Shown here piece after piece: positions 17,462 through 25,852 of a stretch of 64,000 bases of DNA; positions within the stretch are counted from its first letter, which is position 1; every line of letters starts with the position of its first letter. Under the pieces are notes generated by a model that ran no database searches, was not told where the DNA came from, and saw nothing but the letters and a program-made list of their open reading frames with translations. The position numbers were made by a program, and so were the translations under genes. The stretch lies in the NCBI RefSeq assembly GCF_011065405.1, contig NZ_CP047056.1:2812747-2876746 (forward strand), in the 5' to 3' direction. This DNA comes from Succinivibrio dextrinosolvens (GTDB taxonomy: Bacteria; Pseudomonadota; Gammaproteobacteria; Enterobacterales; Succinivibrionaceae).

Positions 17462-18715
17462 TTAAGAATGTATTGGAGCAATTGTTCCTGAGAACTGTCT
17501 GTCTTCTTTCCTTGGTTCCTGGTTTCTGTTTAAAGCGTAAACCGACAGAGATGCTACTATGCACAGAATGATGTCTATGCTCCATAGAAGGTCATAGCTG
17601 TGAGTCTTCTCTACAATCTGACCTGCGACATTGGAGCTTATAAAGCTTCCAACCTGATGGAAGATAAAGGCTATTCCAAACAGTATGCCTAGCATCTTAA
17701 GACCATAACGGTTTCTGATAATCTCTGATGTTGGACTTACTGAGGCATCACAGGTCAAGCCGACACATACTGAGAACAGAATTACGCTGATAACACTTTT
17801 GGGCATTAAAAACATGAAGGCAAAGGCAGCAACTGCTCTTAACAGATAGACTGTTCCTAATACATTCTTAAGAGAAAATACTCTGTAGCATAAACCGCAG
17901 ATGACCGCACCGAGCATTGTGGAGATTCCTATCAGGGAATAGCTTAGGGTTGCGACGTTATCTGTTATGCCGTATGAGATGAACTGTGAGTACAGATGTG
18001 TTTGCAGAATTGACATGTGAAATCCACATACAGCAAAACTTAACAGCATGATTATAAAGGTTCTGTCATGCAGAATATTCACAAAGGATTCCATATCCAG
18101 TCCACGTTCAGTTTCAGCTGTTGCAGCTATGACCTGTTTGCGGTTTGACAGCCATAGACTTACAGGAATGATTATAAGAGTCAGAGCTGACAGCGTTAAT
18201 AAGGTTGTCTGAATTCCAAAGTTAGAATTAAGCACATTCATAAATGGGCAAAGAAACATTGAACCAACACCAGTTCCTGCATTAACAAATCCTGAAACTG
18301 CAGTGGCCCGGGCAAGTCCAAGAGCAGGAGTGGCAACGGCCATCATCAGACCGAAACAGGTACCGCCTGTTCCTGCATGGAAAAGGATTCCCAGAAAAAC
18401 AGTAAGTGAGGCAACACTGGTACAGTAAGGCGTAGCCATGAGGCCAACAAACATCAGGAGACAACTTAATGTCAGCATGAAACCGTAGGATTTTTTCAGT
18501 GCCAGATAAGCAAACAGAGGCTGAACCAGACCATAGATCAACTGACCTAGGGCCAGAACAAAACTAATCTCAGGGTAGGATACTCCGCTGTTTTGCATAA
18601 TTGGATTTAGAAGCAGGGCAAGATTAGATCGTATACCTGAGCTTACAGCATAAACCAGACATGCGCAGAATGCGATCATGCACACATAGAAGAATCTCAG
18701 TTTTCTGATGCTCAT
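17462..18715 (-). CDS. MFS transporter, 12 transmembrane segments
   Basis: A 417-residue major facilitator protein with about 12 hydrophobic segments in two halves, separated by a hydrophilic loop near residues 190-210 that contains SNRKQVIAATAETERGLD. The first helix region and SGVSYPEISFVLALGQLIYGLVQPLFAYLALKK resemble oxalate/formate-antiporter and monocarboxylate-type MFS proteins, but the substrate cannot be read. I take the ATG at 18715 (GAGG 8 bases upstream) instead of a TTG six bases earlier. An inverted repeat, TGAGAAA/TTTCTCA, lies just past its stop and may terminate it. Confidence 0.82.
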   Translation of the reverse strand: MSIRKLRFFYVCMIAFCACLVYAVSSGIRSNLALLLNPIMQNSGVSYPEISFVLALGQLIYGLVQPLFAYLALKKSYGFMLTLSCLLMFVGLMATPYCTSVASLTVFLGILFHAGTGGTCFGLMMAVATPALGLARATAVSGFVNAGTGVGSMFLCPFMNVLNSNFGIQTTLLTLSALTLIIIPVSLWLSNRKQVIAATAETERGLDMESFVNILHDRTFIIMLLSFAVCGFHMSILQTHLYSQFISYGITDNVATLSYSLIGISTMLGAVICGLCYRVFSLKNVLGTVYLLRAVAAFAFMFLMPKSVISVILFSVCVGLTCDASVSPTSEIIRNRYGLKMLGILFGIAFIFHQVGSFISSNVAGQIVEKTHSYDLLWSIDIILCIVASLSVYALNRNQEPRKEDRQFSGTIAPIHS

Positions 18716-18918
18716 TATCAATACCTCAAAATATCTTTTATAAAGATAGATTAAAGGTAAATCTTTTATTAGTAAAACAAATTTATCTTATTGATGTATT
18801 AGAAAATCTAATAATTAACTGTAAGTTGATGATCAGGTACTGATAATGAGTAGAATTTGCCTGACATATACACAGTCGTGAGCAGAGAGTAAATTTCTCA
18901 CGACAAAAGTAGAGCATG

Positions 18919-19377
18919 TTACATTCTTCGATTGGTTCTTGGAGGAATTCTGGTTCCGATCTGCGTCATTGGATGTTCAGGAGGAAGAGCGCATTTAACG
19001 TCAAGACTATCTGCTGAGAAGAACTGTTTGTCATACTGGGCAATGACTTCGATGGTGTCATCCTTGTGTACAAAGGACCAGTCCTTATCTCTGTTTAACT
19101 CAATTTCTATAGTATCTCCATTTTCATCTGTGAATTCGTATTTATCTTCGCCAAAGTATTTTGTAACTTTTCCTTTTACTCTGACAATTTCTTCGTCTTT
19201 CTCGTTCTTCAGATCTCTTATGGCGATAATATTGAGTTTTTTCTCGAAGCCTGCAGGCTGTCCTTTGAATTCTGATTCACATGATCTAGGGGTATTAGTT
19301 ATACCTTCAGCTTGGACTGTTGAAATATTTGCTAGCAATATAGAAGCTGCACTAAGCAAAAATAATCCTTTTGTCAT
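18919..19377 (-). CDS. Periplasmic OB-fold stress protein, YgiW/YdeI family
   Basis: A signal peptide ending TVQAE precedes a BOF (bacterial OB-fold) domain: IRDLKNEKDEEIVRVKGKV, then KYFGEDKYEFTDENGDTIEIEL, and DTIEVIAQYDKQFFSADSLDV. This is the YgiW/YdeI/NirD pattern. Enterobacterial relatives are periplasmic proteins induced by peroxide, metals or antimicrobial peptides. The C-terminal tail, about 20 residues rich in Pro and Arg, is extra. It is transcribed away from the LysR gene at 19490, which could control it. Confidence 0.8.
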   Translation of the reverse strand: MTKGLFLLSAASILLANISTVQAEGITNTPRSCESEFKGQPAGFEKKLNIIAIRDLKNEKDEEIVRVKGKVTKYFGEDKYEFTDENGDTIEIELNRDKDWSFVHKDDTIEVIAQYDKQFFSADSLDVKCALPPEHPMTQIGTRIPPRTNRRM

Positions 19378-19489
19378 AAAATCTCCATATGCTATGAAAT
19401 ACGGTTGGTAATTATAGTAGAGTCATCTTAGTCTCAACTTAGTCCAATCACTGATTACTACAAGTTTTTCTGTTTCTGGTTTTTGTACA

Positions 19490-20359
19490 ATGAATAGATA
19501 TCTAGCATTACACAAAATTATCGAACTTGGAAATTTTACCAAGGCCGCTTCAGCAATGAACTGTACACAGTCTGCAATAAGTCAGATGATTTCCTCTTTA
19601 GAAGATGAACTGAAGATAAAACTGCTTAACAGATCTAAATCAGGTATCTCTCTTACCAAGGAGGGCGAAAGATTATACCCCCATATACAGCGTCTTGTAT
19701 ACGAATACAGAACAGTAAAAGAACATGCTCAGGAAATAAGAGGCCTTGAAACCGGAACAATCAGAATCGGAACTATGGGAAGTATTTCTACGCACTGGCT
19801 GCCGATTCTGATAAGTGAGTTTAAAAAGAAATATCCTGCAATTGAATTTGTACTCCTTGAAGGAGACTATGTCTCAATTACTGAATGGATTAAAACCGGT
19901 GCTGTCGATTTCGGTTTTGTTAATCCGGATGCCGTTAGTGGTATTAAGACCTCTCCCGTAAAGGATGGCCGTATGATGGCTGTTCTACCTCCAGGACACC
20001 CTTTGGCAGAAAATGAGATTGTATCCCTTAAGGATTTAGGAAAGGAACATTTTATCCTGCTTGAAGAGGGAAATCATTCCGAGCCACTGATTGCATTTAA
20101 GGAGCAGGGCATACATCCTAAAATAAGTTATGTCATCCATGATGATTACACCATCATGAATATGGTCGAACAGGGGCTGGGGGTAAGTATGCTTGCAGAG
20201 CTGATGCTCAAGAGAATAGCCTACAATCTTGAGCTAAGGCCAACTGAGCCTCCGGTTATTAGAAAGATGGCGATAGGCTACAAGGACAGACTGTCTCTGA
20301 CCATTGCTGCAAGAAGATTTATTGAACTTCTAAAAGAGAATATGGATAAGCTACCTTGA
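19490..20359 (+). CDS. LysR-family transcriptional regulator
   Basis: The 289-residue protein has an N-terminal winged helix-turn-helix (residues 1-60: GNFTKAASAMNCTQSAISQMISSLEDEL with the recognition helix in the middle) and a type 2 periplasmic-binding-like effector domain (about 88-289, starting GTIRIGTMGSISTHWLP). It is divergent from the YgiW-like gene, the arrangement in which LysR proteins usually control their neighbour. The effector is unknown. Confidence 0.9.
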   Translation: MNRYLALHKIIELGNFTKAASAMNCTQSAISQMISSLEDELKIKLLNRSKSGISLTKEGERLYPHIQRLVYEYRTVKEHAQEIRGLETGTIRIGTMGSISTHWLPILISEFKKKYPAIEFVLLEGDYVSITEWIKTGAVDFGFVNPDAVSGIKTSPVKDGRMMAVLPPGHPLAENEIVSLKDLGKEHFILLEEGNHSEPLIAFKEQGIHPKISYVIHDDYTIMNMVEQGLGVSMLAELMLKRIAYNLELRPTEPPVIRKMAIGYKDRLSLTIAARRFIELLKENMDKLP

Positions 20360-20421
20360 TCTCTCTACTTAGAGAACAAGGATCTTTCGGAAATATTTGG
20401 AAATCCTGAGTGAAGAAATAT

Positions 20422-20442
20422 GGAGCAGCCATTAACTGCTCC
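20422..20442 (+). terminator. Hairpin downstream of the LysR gene
   Basis: GGAGCAG / CTGCTCC form a 7-bp stem with a 7-base loop about 60 bases past the LysR stop. The following bases are T-rich but not a clean run, so this is a weak terminator candidate. Confidence 0.4.
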
Positions 20443-20718
20443 TAGAATCTGTTTGTTGTTCAAAAAAAAGATTCTATTGCCTTGCATCGGAGACTAACTG
20501 ATTATTTGCAGCAAGAGGATCTTCACCAAACTTGTTGTGGACGGATGTACCTTTCAGACAGAAACATATAATGTAACCAATTACCAGCAGGTTATTAATC
20601 AGCGGAATTAAGCTTAATACAAGGAATAAAATCAGCCCACCATCCGCTTACGTTCAGGTCATGCATTCTCCTAACCGTGACAGCTATAGATGGAACCAAA
20701 AGTCCTACGAGTGCAATG

Positions 20719-20858
20719 GTCAAATACCCTCGGATAAATCCGAGGGCTTGCTAGTCAGCATAATATAGGTACAAGCGATACCAATTGGTAATCTCCCTAC
20801 ACTGCCAGCATCATCGGACAATTGACAATGCCCGCTTTGAAAAAGAGTTTACTCTTAA
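20719..20858 (-). ncRNA. Putative omega-RNA (reRNA) region at the tnpB 3' end
   Basis: In IS605-type elements a guide RNA scaffold runs from the tnpB 3' end to the right end and continues into flanking DNA as the guide. Here 140 bases separate the tnpB stop from the inferred right end, including the hairpin at 20727-20746. The guide would begin CATTGCACTCGTAGG at 20718, inside the DUF805 gene. This is inferred from position only. Confidence 0.4.
20727..20746. repeat. Right-end hairpin of the IS605-type element
   Basis: CCCTCGGATAAATCCGAGGG is an inverted repeat (8-bp arms around a 4-base centre) eight bases from the inferred right end, as expected for TnpA-recognised subterminal hairpins. 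Confidence 0.75.
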
Positions 20859-21565
20859 TCAGTTATTATCCTTTTTGTATCGAGGATTCTTTTCTCCTGA
20901 CAGCCATCTCTTTCCAAGATTCTGAATATTCATGGCTCCAACTCTGTCATCATTGGATTTATAGCCGCATGGGCAGCTATACAGATGTCTGTTATGATCT
21001 CTGCTCTGTTTGTGGATCCTTCCACATACGGGACATCTCTGAGATGTGTATTTTGCACTTACCCTAAGTACTTCAGAGCCCGTCTCTTGAGCTTTGTATT
21101 TTAGAAACTGCTCCAGCTGGTAGAAGCTCCAGCTTCTTAGGTCATACCTCTGTTTTGCTGTTCTTGAAAGATTGCGCTCATCAAAACTTACACCGGTTAA
21201 ATCCTCAAGAATAAACAGTGTATCTTTGCCATACTTCCTCACGAGTGTCTTTGATATCTGATGGTTTACATCTGACATCCAGCGGTTTTCTCGTCCGGAT
21301 ATAGCTTTTAGTCTTCGTCTTGCTGATTTTGTTCCTTTAGCCTGAAGCTCTCGTCTCAGCTCAAGGAATTTGTTTCGCTTTGTTGCAATCTTCTTTCCGC
21401 TTATAAATTCGGTCTTTCCTTCTTCATCATAGCTTACAGTCAGAAAGCGTAAGCCTCTGTCTATTCCCACTATATGTTTTACATTCTCTTTTTTGAAATC
21501 TTCTTTTTCTCTGGTTACAGGAATATGCAGATACCATAGGCCTTTGAGTTTCACAAGCTTCGCTG

Positions 21566-21571
21566 TTCCAA
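21566..21571 (+). repeat. Target-site duplication TTCCAA, left copy
   Basis: TTCCAA immediately precedes the left inverted repeat of the inner IS and is repeated at 23591-23596. One copy belongs to the original tnpB. Confidence 0.9.
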
Positions 21572-23590
21572 CCTGAAAGTAGGCTCATGAACACTCGCTA
21601 ACCGATTTTTCTCCTTTTTAGGACGATTTTATTATCGAATTTTGTTGAAAATATAGGGAGAATCCTGTTATTACGTGAAGAAATTCACGTTATTTTATTT
21701 TAACGAGTAATCATGTTATAATATATCATAAATATATGAGCACTTGTTATATAGAGGTACTGTTATGGCTAGGCCAATCAAGGGAGATATTAGAGTTGAA
21801 ACAACCAAGGTTCGTAAGTCAGATAAACTTCTCTATGTGTATGAGCGAACCGTAAAATATAATCCTGAGCTACGCCGTAACGAAATTCTCTCCAGCAAAC
21901 TTATTGGAAAAATCACTCCTGAGAGTAACGGGGAAGTCATTCCTACCAAGTTCAGAGCCAAGCCTAAGTCTAACTCTAATGAACCAAAGGAAATATCTCG
22001 TCACCACATGGGAATGATGTCTCTGCTTGAATGGATTGGTTCTGCAACCGGTATCGATGATGACCTCAAACAGGTAATGCCGGAGGAGGTTTATGGCCCT
22101 TTGGCTGACAGAATAAGTGCCATTGCCAGATTCTGGATTGCAACAGGTGGAGACAGTCTGCCTGATATGTACGCCTGGCAGGTTAAGCATGGTATTTCAC
22201 CAGAGAAAATGATTAGTGAAGACATTTATCATGATGTTTTTGAGAAGCTTGGTACTAATGAGAGTTTAATCCAGAATTATTTCAAACTAAGAGCATCAAG
22301 ACTGGACAGCAGGGACTCTATCGCTTATGACAGTACAACAATATCCACCTACTCTGATAGTCTTTCTCAGGCCAGGTATGGATATAATAAAGAGCATGAT
22401 GGTCTTCCAACTATCAAGGTTCTTACTCTTTATTCTCTTAATACCGAACAGCCCTTTGCATACTGGGCTCAGCCTGGCAATATACCCGATTCAATCTGTG
22501 TGGAGAATGCTTTAAAACAGCTTGATTTCCTTGATATTGATAAGCCAATGGTTGTCACTGACAACGGTTTCTGTACGCAGGAGAACATTGTCTCATATAT
22601 CCAGGAACACACCAGATTTGCCTCTAGAATCACCAGAAATGATGGTAAATGGGTAAGTGAAGCCATAGATAAACACTTAGCAGATCTTGATGATATTAAC
22701 AATGTTATTGATTTCGATGAAGACATAGCCGGGATCTGCTCCACTGTAAGACCAAAGCTTTCATATACCGCCAAATATACCAGTGCAAATCATAAAAAAG
22801 GTGAACATGTTTCTCTTACTCCTAGACTATACCTGGGAATATTCCGCAGCCGCAGCCGACGTTTTGAAGCTGAACGTATACTGACGAAAGATCTCTATGA
22901 ATTAAAAAGAATGATTGAGGACGGCAAGGAAGATCAGCTGAGTGAAGCAGCCATGAACAGAGCTCTTAAGTACCTTAACTGGACAACCAGTCGCTCAGGA
23001 ACGATTAAGGTATCTTTCAATAAAGAAGCTGTTGATGAGGCAAAGAAATATATGGGGATTTTCTCTATGTGCTCCAATAGAGTAAATTCAGCTTCAGAGC
23101 TTTTAAATCTAGGTCGTAAAAGAGAACATATTGAAGATATGTTTGAACTTCTCAAGCAGAAAACCGATGGAAATAAACCTAGAGTTCACGACAGCGACCG
23201 CCTCAGAGGTAGACAGTTTGTACAGTTTATTGCATTAAGCTATTACGATTATCTGTATAAAAAGATTAAAGATCTTAAGTCAAAGCTTGGCAAGCCAAAT
23301 GGAGATGCCAAACATGACTTAAAGCAGAATCTCAAGGAGGAAAACTCGCTGCTAAAGTGGCTAAGAAACACTTCCCTAAATGAGATCCTTCAGTGGTTTG
23401 ATGCTGTTGATTTGATTCGACTAACAGGAAAAAAACATCAGAATCTGAACCTCATAACAGAAACAACTAAACGCGATAGAATGTTTCTGGAGAATATCGG
23501 TTACTACGGTGAACTGAATCATACAGCCAAAGCATAATATATGCCGGTTCACCTAAATATTTAACAAGTGACCTTTAGCCTACTTTCAGG
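21572..23590 (+). mobile_element. Complete 2,019-bp DDE insertion sequence (IS4-superfamily, IS1634-like) inside tnpB
   Basis: Terminal inverted repeats CCTGAAAGTAGGCT (21572-21585) and AGCCTACTTTCAGG (23577-23590) are perfect over 14 bases. They are flanked by a 6-bp direct duplication, TTCCAA. One transposase gene fills the element. Removing it and one duplication restores the interrupted tnpB frame exactly, which proves the boundaries. Intact ORF, perfect ends and intact duplication indicate a recent insertion. The family assignment rests on transposase appearance, length and 6-bp duplication. Confidence 0.93.
21765..23537 (+). CDS. IS1634-like transposase
   Basis: The 590-residue protein shows a DDE-type layout: first Asp D189 in IAYDSTTIS, second Asp D266 in VVTDNGFC, and a Glu in REHIEDMFELLKQK near residue 457, followed by the hydrophobic helix FVQFIALSYYDYLY. 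A long beta-strand insertion between the second Asp and the Glu is typical of the IS4 superfamily. I took the ATG at 21765, with AGAGG upstream, instead of a TTG 21 bases earlier. The ORF is intact, so the element may be active. Confidence 0.88.
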   Translation: MARPIKGDIRVETTKVRKSDKLLYVYERTVKYNPELRRNEILSSKLIGKITPESNGEVIPTKFRAKPKSNSNEPKEISRHHMGMMSLLEWIGSATGIDDDLKQVMPEEVYGPLADRISAIARFWIATGGDSLPDMYAWQVKHGISPEKMISEDIYHDVFEKLGTNESLIQNYFKLRASRLDSRDSIAYDSTTISTYSDSLSQARYGYNKEHDGLPTIKVLTLYSLNTEQPFAYWAQPGNIPDSICVENALKQLDFLDIDKPMVVTDNGFCTQENIVSYIQEHTRFASRITRNDGKWVSEAIDKHLADLDDINNVIDFDEDIAGICSTVRPKLSYTAKYTSANHKKGEHVSLTPRLYLGIFRSRSRRFEAERILTKDLYELKRMIEDGKEDQLSEAAMNRALKYLNWTTSRSGTIKVSFNKEAVDEAKKYMGIFSMCSNRVNSASELLNLGRKREHIEDMFELLKQKTDGNKPRVHDSDRLRGRQFVQFIALSYYDYLYKKIKDLKSKLGKPNGDAKHDLKQNLKEENSLLKWLRNTSLNEILQWFDAVDLIRLTGKKHQNLNLITETTKRDRMFLENIGYYGELNHTAKA

Positions 23591-23596
23591 TTCCAA
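23591..23596 (+). repeat. Target-site duplication TTCCAA, right copy
   Basis: This copy directly follows the right inverted repeat of the inner IS and matches 21566-21571. Confidence 0.9.
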
Positions 23597-24190
23597 ATCT
23601 CCAGCTGCCATCAAAATATTCTTTGAAATGTTCTCTCTCATAAGTACATTTGATCCTTTCACCAAGGGTATTGATTGATAACAGACTTCCATTTTCAACA
23701 AAACTGTAATCTCTGTTGCGATCCAAATCTGTCTGTGGTCTGCTGAAATACACCGGCTTAAAAAGCCATTCCAGTGTCTTTGGTATGCTCTGCCATTCGC
23801 CTTTCTCGTCTTTATAGCGGTATGGATGCTCTAAAAGCTGTTCTTTTACAGTATTATATCTTGCAATAACTGTTTTGATGGATGACTGTGCAAGCTGAGA
23901 TTTAAGTCTAAACTTTCCTCTTATATCCCTGTACAGTACTTTATTGAGACTGAAGAAGTTCAAGTCAAAGGAATGGGTAAAAACGTATTCTGAAATAAAA
24001 TTACATGCCTGTCGATACTGCTCCGTCATCTGACGTAACAGTGTTTCCTGTTCTGAAGGTACATTAATTCTTATTTTTAATGTTTTTGTAAATATCAAAA
24101 CAGTTTTCTCCAAGCCATATAATCCTTATATTCTAACAGTTATTGTAAAGAAATTCTTTAAGATATATAGCCTGAGTGGGCAGAGCTCCG

Positions 24191-24210
24191 CCTCAGACTT
24201 AAGTCTGAGG
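24191..24210. repeat. Left-end hairpin of the IS605-type element
   Basis: CCTCAGACTTAAGTCTGAGG is a perfect 20-bp palindrome nested in an outer CAGAGC/GCTCTG stem, 37 bases from the inferred left end. It is the counterpart of the right-end hairpin. Confidence 0.75.
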
Positions 24211-24877
24211 TTTCCGCTCTGCTATTTTTTTGATGAAAAGCGCGATCATCAGATAGGCACCAATCATTCCTGTAAATACGGTAAGAACTCCTCCAACGAT
24301 GCTCAGTCCAATATAAAGAAGATTTACAAAAAGGATATACCACCAGTACTCGGAACGGCAGGCTCTTCCGGAGAAATCAGAATATTTTTTTTAAGAACTT
24401 TGTAGAGCGACCATTTAAAAGAAAACTTAGAAGCTCTGCTTGCTTCTTCTATTTTGGGCTGAAGCTGTTTTGTAAAGTCATGAACCGTTTCTTCGAATCT
24501 GTCTGTGATTGTTTCTTTCTGTTTGCGACCGCATTTTGGACAGAACTCTGAGTCATCGTCTAATTCCTGTCCGCAGAATTTACAGAACATACTAACATCC
24601 TTGTGAACTGGATAATCTAAAAAATAATTCTTTGAATTATCCATATGTTACTACCCTGGAAGGCATCTTTTGATCATAAGCTCAAAAAAAATGGGTTAAG
24701 ACTCAAAAAATGATTTAGAAAAACTATGAATATAAAATTTTTTGACTACTCTGATATAAGGATATATGCGAAAAAATATAAAAAATCACGGAAAAATTTG
24801 GAGATTTTAAGAAAAAATGCGCCACTTTCACTTAAAAATGATAAAATGCGCGGATTAAGATATTCGGGAGTCAAATT

Positions 24878-25327
24878 TTGGCAAAGCATTCAATTTTAGT
24901 TGTTAACGGACCAAACCTTAATCTGCTGGGGGTTCGTGAGCCTCAGATTTACGGTCATACATCATTAAAAGATCTTGAAAATCATCTTAAAGATGTTGCA
25001 AAGGAATTGGATGTAGATATCGAGTGTTTTCAGTCAAATTCTGAGGGCGATATCGTTACTAAAATTCAGGATTCTAGATTAAACAAAGATTTTGTTCTCA
25101 TAAATGCCGGTGCCTACACTCATACCAGTGTCGCAATACGTGATGCTCTGACTGGAGTGGATTTGCCTTTTTATGAGATACATATTTCCAATGTTCACAG
25201 AAGAGAAGAATTCAGGCATCATTCTTATCTTTCTGATGTGGCCGTTGGTGTCATTGCCGGTTTCGGACTTAATGGTTACGAGTATGCCTTGAGAGCTGCT
25301 GTCGAGTTCTTAGGTCGTAATCGTTAA
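24878..25327 (+). CDS. aroQ: Type II 3-dehydroquinate dehydratase AroQ
   Basis: AroQ dehydrates 3-dehydroquinate in the shikimate pathway. The 149-residue protein begins [22 protein letters not shown], which contains the catalytic Tyr and Arg. It continues with [30 protein letters not shown] and the [18 protein letters not shown] active-site segment. The start is TTG at 24878, with GGGAG 8 bases upstream. aroQ immediately before accB-accC is a conserved gammaproteobacterial order. Confidence 0.95.
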   Translation: MAKHSILVVNGPNLNLLGVREPQIYGHTSLKDLENHLKDVAKELDVDIECFQSNSEGDIVTKIQDSRLNKDFVLINAGAYTHTSVAIRDALTGVDLPFYEIHISNVHRREEFRHHSYLSDVAVGVIAGFGLNGYEYALRAAVEFLGRNR

Positions 25328-25356
25328 GATTAGAAATAACTAAATTAGGATATTTT

Positions 25357-25830
25357 ATGCAAATTGATATTCATAAGATTGCTAAGCTTATTGAGATTGT
25401 TTCAAAATCAGATGTTTCTGAGATTAACTTAAAGCAAGGCGAAGAAGAGTTAAAGATTACTCGTGAAAAGGCTGTCGCTCAGTCTGTTCAGACTGTAATT
25501 TCTGCTCCAGTTGCAGCTCCTGTTGTACAGGCCGCACCTGCAGCTGCCGCTCCAGCTCCAGCTGCAGCACCAGCAGCACCTGCAGCTCCTGATGCTGCTA
25601 AGCTTATGAAGTCACCAATGGTTGGTACTTTCTACCGTTCAGCCAGCCCAACCGCAGCTCCTTTCGTTGAGGAAGGTGCTTCAGTTAAGGAAGGCGATAC
25701 TCTATGTATTATTGAAGCTATGAAGATGATGAATCAGATTCAGGCTGACCGTTCAGGTGTAATTAAGAAGATTTTGGTTGAGAATGGCTCAGCTGTTGAG
25801 TTTGACCAGCCTCTATTCGAGTTTGAATAA
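25357..25830 (+). CDS. accB: Biotin carboxyl carrier protein of acetyl-CoA carboxylase, AccB
   Basis: A small N-terminal domain (1-45) leads through an Ala/Pro-rich linker (about 50-80) into a biotinyl domain. The biotin-accepting K123 lies in EAMKM, and the thumb-containing [19 protein letters not shown] sequence is present. It carries CO2 between the biotin carboxylase (AccC, next gene, 22 bases on) and the carboxyltransferase in the first step of fatty-acid synthesis. Confidence 0.96.
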   Translation: MQIDIHKIAKLIEIVSKSDVSEINLKQGEEELKITREKAVAQSVQTVISAPVAAPVVQAAPAAAAPAPAAAPAAPAAPDAAKLMKSPMVGTFYRSASPTAAPFVEEGASVKEGDTLCIIEAMKMMNQIQADRSGVIKKILVENGSAVEFDQPLFEFE

Positions 25831-25852
25831 TAACTGAGAGTAAACCTAAAAT

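Larger units (their letters stand above)
20859..24113 (-). pseudogene. tnpB: tnpB (OrfB) RNA-guided nuclease gene, split by an IS
   Basis: The N-terminal half runs 24113 to 23591 and the C-terminal half 21565 to 20859. Deleting the inserted IS and one copy of its 6-bp duplication yields 1,230 bases, a perfect 409-codon frame reading DGSWRFGTAKLVKLKGLWYL across the joint. In that numbering the RuvC residues are D210 (GIDRG), E295 (ILEDL) and D380/D381 (NDDRVGAMNI), and the zinc ribbon is C352, C355, C372, C374, so the pre-insertion enzyme looked active. TnpB is an omega-RNA-guided nuclease that protects its element's donor site. The start is TTG at 24113. The gene is now disrupted. Confidence 0.9.
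20719..24247 (-). mobile_element. IS605-superfamily element carrying only tnpB (IS1341-type), itself interrupted
   Basis: The boundaries come from restoring the host gene: flank CTGAT ends at 24248, and the element's right end finishes with TTGAC at 20723-20719. Each end has a subterminal perfect hairpin: 24191-24210 (CCTCAGACTTAAGTCTGAGG, with a further outer stem CAGAGC/GCTCTG) and 20727-20746. Hairpin ends, absence of terminal repeats and no target duplication fit the IS200/IS605 class. The TTGAC right end with a CTGAT flank resembles the ISDra2 TTGAC/TTGAT scheme. Without the inner IS the element is about 1.5 kb. There is no tnpA, so mobility would need one in trans. Confidence 0.8.
20474..24590 (-). 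pseudogene. Zinc-ribbon + DUF805 membrane protein gene, split by an IS605-type element
   Basis: The 5' part (24590 to 24248) encodes a zinc ribbon (CKFCGQELDDDSEFCPKCG), a charged helix, and the start of a DUF805 domain (FSGRACRSEYWWYILF, one frame off). The 3' part (20718 to 20474) encodes the rest: VTVRRMHDLNVSGWW, then LILFLVLSLIPL and LKGTSVHNKFGEDP. Joining CTGAT at 24252-24248 to the base at 20718 gives 588 bases, exactly 196 codons, and reads GAYLIIALVGLLVPSIAV across the junction. Two further lesions are seen: one A missing from an A8 run near 24385-24392, and one extra G after TGGTGG near 20650. They cancel in length. DUF805 proteins are small inner-membrane proteins of unknown role. 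I chose the ATG at 24590 because AAGGAT lies upstream. Confidence 0.85.

Noticed and set aside
20760-20858. A separate tnpA gene in the IS605-type element
   Set aside because: No HuH-type frame is found between either hairpin end and tnpB; the spaces are too short.
24158-24343. A 61-residue open frame on the minus strand beside the DUF805 5' fragment
   Set aside because: It is an off-frame reading of the DUF805 fragment and the IS605-type left end; the DUF805 frame explains the DNA better.
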